Shown here one piece after another: positions 18,266-27,017 of a stretch of 64,000 nt of DNA. The notes under the pieces are model-generated. The model was not told where the DNA came from. It made no database searches and saw nothing but the letters and a program-made list of their open reading frames with translations. The first letter of the stretch is position 1; each line of letters starts with the position of its first letter. The stretch comes from Fictibacillus phosphorivorans (GTDB taxonomy: Bacteria > Bacillota > Bacilli > Bacillales > Fictibacillaceae): contig NZ_CP015378.1 of assembly GCF_001629705.1 (NCBI RefSeq), positions 1,302,001 through 1,366,000 on the forward strand, given 5' to 3'. The position numbers were made by a program, and so were the translations under genes.

Positions 18266-20353
18266 ATGATGGTAACGAAAGCGGATCCGGAAAAAAAGAA
18301 AAAAAAGTCGCAAGTGCCCTTTCGTTTAAATGTCTTGTTTTTGGTCGTCTTTTTTCTTTTCTCTGTCCTTATCTTAAGGCTAGGTGTTCTCCAAATTGTA
18401 AATGGAGAGGAAAAACGACTAGAGTCTGAAGCGGTTGAAGAAGTTATTGCAAGGAAAGAAGCGCCACGAGGAAAGCTGTTAGACAGCAACTTTCGTGAGG
18501 TTGTAGGAAATGAACCTTTCTTTTCTTTAACATATACGAAAACAGTAGATACAAAAGCAAAAGACACGATGCGGATTGCAGAATGGCTCGCTGATCGCCT
18601 TGGTGTTACAGAAGATCAGATTAAAAAGATCACAGAGCGCGATAAAAAAGATTATTTCATCGCAAAACAAGATGTGACAAAGATGATAGAAGAGCGTCTT
18701 AGCAAGAAGGAAAAGAAACTAAGTGATAAAGATCAATATATCGCACTCGTCAATAAGATTACTGAAGAGGAAATCAATAGTCTTACTGACAAAGATATTA
18801 AGATTCTCGCTTATAAACGAGCGATGGATACGGGTTATGCCTATTCAGCACAGCGAATTAAAACGAACTTGAACAACCAAGAAGTTTCCGTGATCTCTGA
18901 GAATCTAGGGGATCTTCCTGGGGTAGATATAATGGCAGATTCAAAAAGGATCTATCCTTATGGTGGTTCTACCATTTTCGGACAAGTTAAACAGATTCCA
19001 AAATCAAAAACAGATTACTTTATGAGTATGGGATATGACAGAAGTGATCAAGTGGGAGTCAGTGGTCTAGAAGATCAATATGAGAATGTACTAAGAGGTA
19101 CTAAAGAAAAATCAGTATATCTTACAAACCCGAAAACAGGAGCAACGATCGGAGAACCTAAGACCATTCCAGGTCAACGTGGAAAAGATATCGTTTTAAC
19201 TTTGGATATGGAACTACAATTCCAATTAGAAAAAATTCTTGAGGAAGAAATATTACGTGCTAAGCCACTAGGGGGAAATGATCTTCTAGACTCAGCTTAT
19301 ATCGTTATGATGAATCCTAAGACCGGTGAAATAAAAGGAATTGCTGGTAAAAAATACAAAGATGGAGAATTTACAAACGACTCTTATGGAGCTTTATTTG
19401 ATGCCTATGAGATGGGGTCTACTGTAAAGGGAGCAACAGTATTAACAGGTCTCCAACATGGATATATTGGTACAGGAGAAGTAATTTATGACACTCCTTT
19501 CACAAAAAATGGCATGAATAAATCTTCATGGAAAAACATGGGTTACATTAATGACCTAGATGCTCTAAGAATGTCATCTAACGTTTATATGTTTAATATT
19601 ATGGACCGCATGATAGGGCCAGAACATTGGACACAAACATATGCCAAAGCACGTTTTTCTTTTAATCAATTTGGATTAGGCGTTAAAACCGGGATTGATT
19701 TCCCTAATGAAGCTGTTGGTTATGAAGGAAATCCACCTGAAGGCGAATCAGGAACTCTATATGATTTAGGTATTGGTCAGTTTGATACTTATACTACGAT
19801 GCAATTATTGCAATATGTTTCGACTATAGCTAATGATGGTTATCGTGTTAAGCCTCAGCTTGTAAAAGAAATTCGTGAGCCTGCATCTGATAAAGAAAGT
19901 CATGGTAAACTGTTAAAACGTTTTGAACCGGAAATACTTAATAAGATCGATATCGATCAAAAGCATATTGAGCGTGTGCAACAAGGATTTTGGCAAGTAA
20001 TGCATGCAACTGGTGGTACAGCTAAAGGCTATTTCGATGACCCGGAAAAATACCATAATCCTGCAGGAAAAACTGGAACGGCTCAGCGCATTATCAGGCA
20101 TCCTCGTACGGGGAACATTGTAGAAAAGCATAATCTTACGCTTGTAGGTTACGCACCATTCGAGAATCCTGAGATTGCATTTGCCGTAGTGGTTCCAGAA
20201 GGTACACCACAAAACGGAAACCAGAAAATCAACAAATATATCGGCCAACGTGCACTCGAAGCGTATTGGAACTTGAAAGAAGAATACGGTGAGAATGCAG
20301 CAACAGTTACCGGTAATTTAGAAAAAGATAGTGAAGAGGACTCAGCAGAATGA
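18266..20353 (+). CDS. class B penicillin-binding protein 2 (elongation type, PbpA/PbpH-like)
   Basis: 695 residues. A basic cytoplasmic tail and one membrane anchor (about 24-46) precede the dimerisation/pedestal region (about 60-310), which includes the RGKLLD segment and a Lys-rich insert. The transpeptidase domain spans about 330-675. Active-site motifs are SxxK in MGSTVKG (Ser about 384), SxN in MSSNVYM (about 436) and KTG in AGKTGTA (about 601). It cross-links peptidoglycan during rod elongation. AAAGGAG lies before ATG 18266, or ATG 18269. It is a single gene whose terminator overlaps its own stop codon. Confidence 0.93.
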   Translation: MMVTKADPEKKKKKSQVPFRLNVLFLVVFFLFSVLILRLGVLQIVNGEEKRLESEAVEEVIARKEAPRGKLLDSNFREVVGNEPFFSLTYTKTVDTKAKDTMRIAEWLADRLGVTEDQIKKITERDKKDYFIAKQDVTKMIEERLSKKEKKLSDKDQYIALVNKITEEEINSLTDKDIKILAYKRAMDTGYAYSAQRIKTNLNNQEVSVISENLGDLPGVDIMADSKRIYPYGGSTIFGQVKQIPKSKTDYFMSMGYDRSDQVGVSGLEDQYENVLRGTKEKSVYLTNPKTGATIGEPKTIPGQRGKDIVLTLDMELQFQLEKILEEEILRAKPLGGNDLLDSAYIVMMNPKTGEIKGIAGKKYKDGEFTNDSYGALFDAYEMGSTVKGATVLTGLQHGYIGTGEVIYDTPFTKNGMNKSSWKNMGYINDLDALRMSSNVYMFNIMDRMIGPEHWTQTYAKARFSFNQFGLGVKTGIDFPNEAVGYEGNPPEGESGTLYDLGIGQFDTYTTMQLLQYVSTIANDGYRVKPQLVKEIREPASDKESHGKLLKRFEPEILNKIDIDQKHIERVQQGFWQVMHATGGTAKGYFDDPEKYHNPAGKTGTAQRIIRHPRTGNIVEKHNLTLVGYAPFENPEIAFAVVVPEGTPQNGNQKINKYIGQRALEAYWNLKEEYGENAATVTGNLEKDSEEDSAE

Positions 20354-20370
20354 TGCTGAGTTTTTCTTTT
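20340..20370 (+). terminator. rho-independent terminator overlapping the PBP stop codon
   Basis: ACTCAGCA pairs with TGCTGAGT, followed by T5C and T6. The left arm lies inside the coding sequence. Confidence 0.75.
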
Positions 20371-20382
20371 TTAGTGTTAAAA

Positions 20383-20600
20383 GGCTCTTTTCTAAAGGGT
20401 TGTTGCTTTTAAATCTTTTTTATTTACGTCTTTGACTGTTGATTGGAGTGAAAGGTGCGAGACTCCTACGGGACAGGCGGGCAAGTGAGACACTTAAATG
20501 TGAAACATTCGAATGTGGCTCACCGCCTGCCCCGTGGAAAGCGAGCAGCCTGTAGCGGAAATCAACACTTCCAAGAGCAACAAAGTTTACGAAAACAGCC
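20383..20600. repeat. dispersed palindromic intergenic repeat, copy 1
   Basis: About 218 bp, more G+C-rich than its surroundings. Ends are GGCTCTTTTC and GAAAACAGCC. Inside, GACTCCTACGGGACAGGCGG faces CCGCCTGCCCCGTGGAAAGC, and GTTGATTGGAG faces CGGAAATCAAC, so the whole unit is an imperfect palindrome. A second copy lies at 27762-28105. Similar elements are scattered through Bacillaceae genomes. No ORF is supported inside. It is probably a MITE- or REP-like unit; the mode of spread is unknown. Confidence 0.8.
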
Positions 20601-20624
20601 CTTTTAAAAAACTTATGTACAAAA

Positions 20625-20650
20625 GAAAAAACCGGCACATGGCCGGTTTT
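20625..20650 (-). terminator. rho-independent terminator of yjcZ
   Basis: On the minus strand AACCGGC pairs with GCCGGTT across a short loop, followed by six Ts. Confidence 0.7.
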
Positions 20651-20671
20651 CTCCCTTCACACTATTCATTA

Positions 20672-20758
20672 TTAGCAGAAGCAAGCTGCCCCAACAATAA
20701 TCAATAGAATAAATAACACTACTACCAATGCGAAAGAATTGCCATAAGAATAACCCAT
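20672..20758 (-). CDS. yjcZ: YjcZ family sporulation-associated membrane peptide
   Basis: 28 residues, MGYSYGNSFALVV at the start and VGAACFC at the end, with one hydrophobic helix. This is the pattern of YjcZ/SscA-type peptides found in Bacillus spores or sporulating cells. AAAGGAGG lies 8 nt before ATG 20758, and a terminator follows. It is too short for routine gene finders, but ribosome site, composition and family pattern all agree. The role is not established. Confidence 0.9.
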   Translation of the reverse strand: MGYSYGNSFALVVVLFILLIIVGAACFC

Positions 20759-20799
20759 CGATTTTTCCTCCTTTAATTCTTGCAATTGTTAATTCCATA

Positions 20800-20808
20800 T
20801 ATCCTATG
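20800..20808 (-). promoter_or_regulatory. possible sigma-K -10 element of yjcZ
   Basis: On the minus strand CATAGGATA fits the sigma-K -10 pattern CATAnnnTA, about 42 bp upstream of the start codon. The -35 region is poor. Confidence 0.3.
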
Positions 20809-20979
20809 CCTGTTTTCATAATTGAAGTGGGCAGGAGCCTAGATTCCATTAAAATAGGCTGTAAATGTATGTTTGACCATGAAAGTGTCAACGATTTGTA
20901 AAGACTGGATACTTGTGAAGAACATATATTCTTTGTTTTAATGAAAGTAGAAAGAAAATACGTGACAGGGAGTCAGCTT

Positions 20980-21528
20980 ATGAAAAAGATACTTATACCG
21001 TTCTTATTATTATTCACGATCGTATTCCAACTGCCTTTATCAGCATCTGCTCATTCTGAACTTGAAACTTCTACTCCAGCCGAAGGAGAGAAAGTAACAA
21101 CAGATCTTGAAGCAGTGGTGTTAACCTTTTCTACGAAGATTGAATCATTAAGTACAATGACGCTAAAAAATGGAGACAAAGAGATTCCTCTTCAAATCAG
21201 TATAGAAGATGATCAAATGACTGGCGCGATTACTAATCCACTTGAAAATGGAAACTACACGGTAGCTTATAAGATCATCGGTGCCGATAGTCATGTGATC
21301 GAAGGGAACTATTCGTTTTCTGTTGATCGTCCTACACAAGAAGAAGCACCTGAACAAGGAACTACAGATGAAGGTGCACAAGAAAAAGAAGACAATGGTG
21401 AAAAAGCATTGAACGACCAAGAAAAAAACGACAAGCCTAATAACCCCACTTATTTTGCTCCGTTAACGATTGGTTTAATAATCGTGATCGCTATTGTGTC
21501 ATTCTTTGCTTTTAGAAGAAAACGTTAA
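20980..21528 (+). CDS. CopC-domain membrane-anchored protein (copper-resistance type)
   Basis: 182 residues. A signal peptide ends at SASA, so the mature protein starts with His (HSELETSTPAEGE), the classic copper-binding N-terminus of CopC/YcnJ domains. The domain ends near residue 118 (DSHVIEGNYSFSV, with a second His). A charged Glu/Asp/Lys linker and a single C-terminal membrane helix with RRKR stop-transfer follow. It is probably an extracellular copper-binding protein held in the membrane. ATG 20980 is used with GGGAG upstream. No CopD is adjacent, so a transport role is uncertain. Confidence 0.85.
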   Translation: MKKILIPFLLLFTIVFQLPLSASAHSELETSTPAEGEKVTTDLEAVVLTFSTKIESLSTMTLKNGDKEIPLQISIEDDQMTGAITNPLENGNYTVAYKIIGADSHVIEGNYSFSVDRPTQEEAPEQGTTDEGAQEKEDNGEKALNDQEKNDKPNNPTYFAPLTIGLIIVIAIVSFFAFRRKR

Positions 21529-21531
21529 AGG

Positions 21532-21562
21532 AAAAGCCTCGAATATATCGGGGCTTTTTTTC
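21532..21562 (+). terminator. rho-independent terminator after CopC-domain gene
   Basis: AAAAGCCTCGA pairs with TCGGGGCTTTT, followed by Ts. Confidence 0.8.
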
Positions 21563-21699
21563 GTAGTATAGGAAAGGTAACAAAGTGAAATATTTATCTT
21601 GTTTTTAGTAAAGATTATGAGCAAATAGATAGTTTTTTCTAACTATTCTGTTATATGATGTATATTGTCTTTTTATTTTAGAAGGGGGAAGGTGATGGT

Positions 21700-23463
21700 T
21701 TGGATACATTTAAAAGATTAAAAGATTTTTATTGGCCGTATAAAAAATACTTTTACTGGTCGATCTTGACTTTGATTCTAGTGTCTGGAATTACAGTCGT
21801 TTATCCGATGGTGTTACAATTTACCATTGATGAAATCATTATTAAAGGGGAATATTCAACCGTACCTTATGTTGCGATAGGCTTTATTCTTTTGATGGTA
21901 ATCAAAGGGGCAGCTACATACACTCATCAGTTTTATGGAGATCTGTTCGGTATTCGTTCAGTTTATGAACTTCGCGAATCTTTATATGAAAAGCTGCAGT
22001 TTCTGCCATTTGATTATTATGACAATGCAAAAACTGGAGATTTAATGTCGAGATTAACCGCAGATGTTGAAGGGTTTCGTTTTTTTCTTTCTTTTGGATT
22101 CTCACAGCTTATCAATTTTGTATTAATCATTGGTTTCAGTCTCTCCGTCATGTTCTTCTACTCCGTTCCGTTAGCGCTCATCACACTGTGTATGATGCCA
22201 TTCCTCGCGATCGTTGTTTACAAGTTTGATAAAGAAGTTCATCCAGCTTTCCGAGGAATTCGTAAGTCTATGGCGAATCTCAATACGAAAGTACAGGAAA
22301 ATATTAGCGGAATAAATACTGTTAAATCGTTATCACGAGAAGATTTCGAGATTAATAAGTTCGATACGTCTAATGAAGATTATAAATCTCAGTATTTAAC
22401 AACTTCTCATATTTGGGCTAAATATTTCCCGGTTATGGAATTGATCGGAAATCTTTCTGTCGTCTTGTTACTTGCATATGGAGGTTATCTCGTTATTCAA
22501 GGAAACCTGACAGCAGGAGAGCTCGTCGCCTTCTTTAGCCTTGTATGGTACATCATGGGACCCATCATGAACTTAGGGTTTATTATGAATACGTTTTCTC
22601 AATCTAAAGCATCAGGAGAACGTCTGTTAGAAGTGCTAGACGAACCACTTGAGATGGAAGGGAAGGATCGTGAACTTGAAACGGTTCGCTTTCAGGGAGA
22701 AGTGAAGTTTGAAAATGTCACACATCGTTACAAGAACGAGAAAAAAGAATCACTAAAAGATATTTCGTTTAAAGCAAAACCTGGTCAGACAATTGGATTG
22801 ATCGGTGCTACGGGTTCTGGAAAAACATCGATTACACAACTTCTATCGCGATTTTATAATCCAGAATCAGGGAAAATCAGAATAGATGGTAAACCACTTG
22901 AAGATTACTCATTACGAACGATTCGAAAAAATATCGGTACCGTTCTTCAGGAGTCGTTTTTGTTTTCGTCAACGATTAAAGATAATATCTCATATGGAAA
23001 TCCGTATGCGGAAATGGATGATATTATCGATGCGGCGAAAAGGGCTCAAGCTCATGACTTCATAATGGAGCTGCCAGATGGTTACGACACGATTCTTGGA
23101 GAAAGAGGGCTTGGGCTATCTGGAGGGCAAAAGCAGAGGATCTCAATAGCTAGAGCAATTCTTATTGATCCAACCATTTTAATTCTTGATGATGCGACGA
23201 GTGCGGTAGATATGGAAACAGAATTTAGAATTCAGAAAGCACTAAAAGAAGTGATGAGTGACCGAACGACATTTATTATTGCTCATCGCATCTCTTCCTT
23301 AAAACATGCTGATGAAATTCTTGTTCTGTCAAATGGGAAAGTGATTGAGAGGGGTACTCATGAAGAACTGATTCATCAAGAATCTGGAGCGTACCGTAAA
23401 ATTTATGACATTCAATATCAAGACAAAGATAAAGTGTTTCAAATGAACGGGCAGGGGGTGTAG
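21700..23463 (+). CDS. heterodimeric ABC multidrug exporter, half-transporter 1 (degenerate Walker B)
   Basis: 587 residues: a six-helix exporter membrane domain (about 1-320) then an ATPase. Walker A is GATGSGKTS and the signature LSGGQ is intact. Walker B reads ILILDDATSAVD, with Asp in place of the catalytic Glu. It pairs with the next gene, starting 5 nt downstream, whose signature is degenerate. Lengths resemble Bacillus YknU/YknV, but that identity is not proven. TTG 21700 is the start, with AGGTGAT just upstream. Likely exports drugs or lipids from the membrane. Confidence 0.9.
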   Translation: MDTFKRLKDFYWPYKKYFYWSILTLILVSGITVVYPMVLQFTIDEIIIKGEYSTVPYVAIGFILLMVIKGAATYTHQFYGDLFGIRSVYELRESLYEKLQFLPFDYYDNAKTGDLMSRLTADVEGFRFFLSFGFSQLINFVLIIGFSLSVMFFYSVPLALITLCMMPFLAIVVYKFDKEVHPAFRGIRKSMANLNTKVQENISGINTVKSLSREDFEINKFDTSNEDYKSQYLTTSHIWAKYFPVMELIGNLSVVLLLAYGGYLVIQGNLTAGELVAFFSLVWYIMGPIMNLGFIMNTFSQSKASGERLLEVLDEPLEMEGKDRELETVRFQGEVKFENVTHRYKNEKKESLKDISFKAKPGQTIGLIGATGSGKTSITQLLSRFYNPESGKIRIDGKPLEDYSLRTIRKNIGTVLQESFLFSSTIKDNISYGNPYAEMDDIIDAAKRAQAHDFIMELPDGYDTILGERGLGLSGGQKQRISIARAILIDPTILILDDATSAVDMETEFRIQKALKEVMSDRTTFIIAHRISSLKHADEILVLSNGKVIERGTHEELIHQESGAYRKIYDIQYQDKDKVFQMNGQGV

Positions 23464-23468
23464 GGAAG

Positions 23469-25286
23469 ATGCAAAAGGGTTTACAGGCGAAGAAGACGCC
23501 TCGTTTTAAATATTCTTCAGAGCAAGTAATCGATAAACCGTTTAATTGGGGTCAGATTATTCGATTGTTTCAATACATGAAGCCTTATAGCAAAAACTTG
23601 TTGCCAAAAGCGATTATTGCCATGATGGTTTCTACGGCGGTAAGACTTGTAGTTCCTATTTTTATAGGTGTTCTGACGTTTGATCATGCGATTAAGAACA
23701 AAGATACAAACCTTCTAGTTACATTAATCTTTGCCATAGTGGGACTCTATCTCTTATCTTGGGGTGCCAATACATTACGGATAAAATGGATGAACTATCT
23801 CGGACAATATGTGATCTATGACATACGTCAGCATCTGTTCAAGCATATTCAACGCTTATCTCACCGCTTTTTTGATCAGCGTTCTGCAGGCTCCATTCTT
23901 GTTCGTATCATCAACGACGTAAACTCGTTACAAGATTTGTTCACGAACGGCGTCATCAACGTATTGATGGATATCATCCTCTTGTTTGGTATCATCGTCA
24001 TCATGTTCATCTACAGCCCAGAACTAACACTTGCGATCATGGTCATCTTGCCGCTGATGTTCTTCATCTCAACAAGTCTTCGAAAAAAGATCAGACGCTC
24101 TTGGCAAGTGGTACGTATTAAACAAGCTAAGCTTAACTCCCATCTGAATGAAAGTATTCAAGGGATACGAGTGACTAAATCGTACACGCAAGAAAAAGAA
24201 AACATGGACTTCTTTAATGGTGTGAACAATGAAACGTATGATAGCTGGAAAACAGCTACACAACAGAACGCATTGTTCAGGCCGTTTGTTGAAATGTCCA
24301 ATGCGATTGGAACAGTCATTCTATTGTGGTTTGGTTCTTACTTGATACAAGGTGAAGCACTTGATATTGGGGTGTTTGTTACGTTTGCTTTTTATCTGGG
24401 TATGTTTTGGGAGCCGATCTCTCGACTCGGTCAAGTTTACAATCAGCTTTTAGTAGGGATGGCTTCTTCTGAAAGGATCTTTGAATTTTTAGATGAAAAA
24501 CCAAATGTACATGAAAAAGAAAACGCATATTCCTTTTCGACAATTAAAGGGGAAATTGAGTTCAAGAACGTTGAGTTTTCCTACAACGCTGATCGAAAAG
24601 CGCTAAAAGGCATCGATTTAACGATTCAAGGTGGTCAGACTGTCGCACTTGTTGGTCATACAGGATCAGGTAAGACGACGATTGCAAACTTAGTCAGCCG
24701 ATTTTATGACCCAACATCCGGTGCAGTGGAGATCGATGGGAAAGACTTAAAAGATGTTAATCTTGCGAGCCTTCGTGAAAAAGTAAGTGTCGTTCTTCAA
24801 GATACTTTCATCTTTTCAGGAACAATCATAGAGAATCTACGCTTTGGAAGACCAGGTGCTTCCGATGAAGAGGTTAAGGATGCAGCAAAAGCAGTCGGAG
24901 CACATGCTTTTATCGAAAGACTGTCGAATGGCTATGAAACTGAAGTGGAAGAAAGAGGAAATGTTTTATCAGTCGGTGAAAGACAGCTTCTTTCCTTTGC
25001 AAGAGCACTTCTTGCAGATCCTGATATTTTAATTCTTGATGAAGCGACCGCAAGTATCGATACCGAATCTGAACAAAAGATTCAACAAGCTTTAAAGACG
25101 CTGTTAAATGGAAGAACAGCAATCATCATTGCCCACCGACTTTCTACGATTAGAGAAGCAGATAATATCGTTGTTCTCGATCATGGTGAGATTATGGAAC
25201 AAGGAAGTCATGCTGAACTTATGGAGACAGAAGGCATTTATTATCATTTAGTCGTTTCTCAGTTTAAGATGCTTGACGCGATATAA
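23469..25286 (+). CDS. heterodimeric ABC multidrug exporter, half-transporter 2 (degenerate signature)
   Basis: 605 residues with the same architecture as its partner and an N-terminal cytoplasmic extension of about 35 residues. Walker A is GHTGSGKTT and Walker B ILILDEATASID is complete with the catalytic Glu. The signature reads LSVGERQ instead of LSGGQ. In the dimer this signature faces the partner's Asp-containing Walker B, giving one degenerate and one consensus ATP site. Co-transcribed with 21700-23463; a shared terminator follows. Confidence 0.92.
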   Translation: MQKGLQAKKTPRFKYSSEQVIDKPFNWGQIIRLFQYMKPYSKNLLPKAIIAMMVSTAVRLVVPIFIGVLTFDHAIKNKDTNLLVTLIFAIVGLYLLSWGANTLRIKWMNYLGQYVIYDIRQHLFKHIQRLSHRFFDQRSAGSILVRIINDVNSLQDLFTNGVINVLMDIILLFGIIVIMFIYSPELTLAIMVILPLMFFISTSLRKKIRRSWQVVRIKQAKLNSHLNESIQGIRVTKSYTQEKENMDFFNGVNNETYDSWKTATQQNALFRPFVEMSNAIGTVILLWFGSYLIQGEALDIGVFVTFAFYLGMFWEPISRLGQVYNQLLVGMASSERIFEFLDEKPNVHEKENAYSFSTIKGEIEFKNVEFSYNADRKALKGIDLTIQGGQTVALVGHTGSGKTTIANLVSRFYDPTSGAVEIDGKDLKDVNLASLREKVSVVLQDTFIFSGTIIENLRFGRPGASDEEVKDAAKAVGAHAFIERLSNGYETEVEERGNVLSVGERQLLSFARALLADPDILILDEATASIDTESEQKIQQALKTLLNGRTAIIIAHRLSTIREADNIVVLDHGEIMEQGSHAELMETEGIYYHLVVSQFKMLDAI

Positions 25287-25287
25287 A

Positions 25288-25322
25288 AAATCGCCTGGGA
25301 TTATTTTTCCCAGGCGTTTTCG
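25288..25322. terminator. bidirectional terminator
   Basis: TCGCCTGGGA pairs with CCCAGGCG across an AT-rich loop, with T tracts on both strands. It serves the ABC pair and the converging zinc lipoprotein gene. Confidence 0.8.
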
Positions 25323-25324
25323 TT

Positions 25325-26302
25325 TTATTGTAATGCTTTTGAAAGGGTGTTGATGTTTTGATTCATGATGGATAGATAGTCTCGGTCTTTTTTTATGTCG
25401 TCTTTTGTGAGAGTCTCTAAGTTATGAAGCGTTAATGTTTCTGCTCCAACTTCTTTTTTGATCATCGCAGCTACTTTGTTATTCACGTTCTCTTCAAATA
25501 AAATATAGTTTGTCTTTTCTTTTTTTGCATTTTCAATAATCTTCTCGATCTGATGCTGACTAGGTTCATGTGAGGGTGAAAGACCGCTGATTGCAATCTG
25601 TTCTAGTCCATAGCGTTCTGCCCAGTAGCCATAAGCCGCATGAGAGACGATGAACGAATTCTTTGGTGCGTTTTCAACTTTTGTTTTAAACGAAGAATCT
25701 AATTCTTTTAAATCGGCTATGAGTGCTTCATGGTTCTTTTTAAAGTCATCTTTTGCATCAGGGTTTAATTTTACAAGTCCGTTATAAATGTTATCTGCAA
25801 TCTCTTGTGCGAGAACAGGATCAAGCCAAATATGAGGATCTAGCGAACCGTGATCATGATGTTCTTCTTCCTCATGAGCGTGTTCATCTTCATGAGCATG
25901 TTCCTCTTCAGTAGCATGATCTTCACCTTCATGCTCTTTTGATTCATGGTAGGAAATTCCTTTAGCACCGTCTATAATAGGCATATCTTCTTCTTTTAAT
26001 GTATCTGCAACAGAAGATGAGAATTCATCCGATTCAAGTTTGTTGTAAACAAATGCATCCCCTTCAGTCATTTCGACCATCTTTTTTGTAGATGGCTCAT
26101 AGGTGTGTGCATCAGCTCCAGGAGGTATGATAGAAGATACGTCTACATGCTTTCCACCTATTATTTCAGTGAAATATTGTAATGGATACATGGTGGTGTA
26201 GATCTTTAATGTACCTTCTTTTTTATCAGTTGTGCTATTATTACCGCATGCTGCTGTTAAGATCAGCATGAACGTTATACTAAGTAAGCTAATTATTCGC
26301 AT
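25325..26302 (-). CDS. znuA: zinc ABC transporter substrate-binding lipoprotein (ZnuA/AdcA type)
   Basis: 325 residues. Signal peptide with lipobox LTAAC. The cluster 9 binding protein fold has metal ligands His in ADAHTYEP, His in DPHIWLDP and His in VSHAAYGYW. Between them lies a long His/Glu-rich loop (about residues 120-160; repeated HAHED/HEEEEHHDH) typical of zinc-specific members. ATG 26302 has AAAGGAGAG upstream. A near-perfect Zur box lies 38 bp upstream. No permease or ATPase gene is adjacent, unlike the usual znuABC order, so the rest of the transporter must be elsewhere. Confidence 0.93.
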   Translation of the reverse strand: MRIISLLSITFMLILTAACGNNSTTDKKEGTLKIYTTMYPLQYFTEIIGGKHVDVSSIIPPGADAHTYEPSTKKMVEMTEGDAFVYNKLESDEFSSSVADTLKEEDMPIIDGAKGISYHESKEHEGEDHATEEEHAHEDEHAHEEEEHHDHGSLDPHIWLDPVLAQEIADNIYNGLVKLNPDAKDDFKKNHEALIADLKELDSSFKTKVENAPKNSFIVSHAAYGYWAERYGLEQIAISGLSPSHEPSQHQIEKIIENAKKEKTNYILFEENVNNKVAAMIKKEVGAETLTLHNLETLTKDDIKKDRDYLSIMNQNINTLSKALQ

Positions 26303-26340
26303 TTTGCTTTCTCTCCTTTCAAACAATCCTTACTCATTAT

Positions 26341-26360
26341 AAACGTAATGATTACGATTT
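26341..26360 (-). promoter_or_regulatory. Zur box upstream of znuA
   Basis: AAACGTAATGATTACGATTT is an almost perfect palindrome around CGTAATnATTACG, matching the Bacillus Zur operator. It lies 38-58 bp upstream of the znuA start, so repression by zinc-loaded Zur is expected. Confidence 0.85.
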
Positions 26361-26468
26361 GTAAAATATTATTTGTTTCTTTAAAAGTTTTTTTACTAGA
26401 TGTGAAATATATCGTCTAAAATGATTCTCTAAAGGGTAGTGATTTATAAAGCAGATGGACATCCTTTT

Positions 26469-26511
26469 TGGTATAATAAAGAAGGTGTTTTTTATTTAAG
26501 CGTTTAAATAA
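26469..26511 (+). promoter_or_regulatory. extended -10 promoter and palindromic operator upstream of CBS gene
   Basis: TGGTATAAT (26469-26477) is an extended -10 without a clear -35. Just downstream, TTATTTAA and TTAAATAA (26492-26511) form a perfect inverted repeat around GCGT, placed where a repressor would block the start of transcription. The regulator is unknown. Confidence 0.35.
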
Positions 26512-26548
26512 GCGTGAATCAGGCTTAAAAAGGAGAGCGCGTACTAAC

Positions 26549-26971
26549 ATGAATATTGCTTTTTATTTGTTGCCTAAAGATGAAGTGAAGTATTTGAACC
26601 CAGAAGCAACGATGAGACAGGCACTTGAAAAGTTATCCTACCACAAGTACACCTCTGTGCCTCTCGTCTCAGAAGAAGGCCGTTACATAGGAACGTTAAC
26701 AGAAGGCGATCTTTTATGGAAACTTAGAGAAGCCTTCGACAAAGGGTATGATGAAGTATTAAAGACAAAGTTAGTAAATGTACCTCAGCGTATAAATAAT
26801 ATTTCCGTTTCTATTAACTCTAATATGGAAGATCTTATTACTTTGTCTACTGACCAAAATTTTATACCTGTTACAGATGATGACGGCCATTTTATCGGAA
26901 TTATAAGAAGACGAGACATTATCAAGTATTGTGCAAATTTAATCTGGAATAAGGAAGTTACGAAAGATTAA
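26549..26971 (+). CDS. CBS-domain pair protein
   Basis: 140 residues made of two CBS motifs (about 8-65, with YTSVPLVSEEGRYIGTLTEGDL, and about 72-130, with FIPVTDDDGHFIGIIRRRDI). Such stand-alone pairs bind adenine nucleotides or cyclic di-AMP and act as energy or nucleotide sensors in the cytoplasm. No partner domain is fused. AAGGAG lies upstream of ATG 26549. The terminator overlaps the stop codon, so it is a single-gene unit. The ligand cannot be predicted from sequence. Confidence 0.85.
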   Translation: MNIAFYLLPKDEVKYLNPEATMRQALEKLSYHKYTSVPLVSEEGRYIGTLTEGDLLWKLREAFDKGYDEVLKTKLVNVPQRINNISVSINSNMEDLITLSTDQNFIPVTDDDGHFIGIIRRRDIIKYCANLIWNKEVTKD

Positions 26972-26995
26972 GGCTGAATGTCTTAATCTTTTTGT
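26963..26995 (+). terminator. rho-independent terminator overlapping the CBS gene stop
   Basis: AAAGATTAAG pairs with CTTAATCTTT, followed by TTG. Confidence 0.7.
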
Positions 26996-27017
26996 ACATA
27001 CAGGAGGATTAATTTAA

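Noticed and set aside
20513..20707. ORFs inside the first palindromic repeat
   Set aside because: They cross the repeat boundary and the yjcZ terminator and have no ribosome site.
26972..27017. Fluoride riboswitch before the crcB pair
   Set aside because: The gap is too short and holds only a terminator and a ribosome site.
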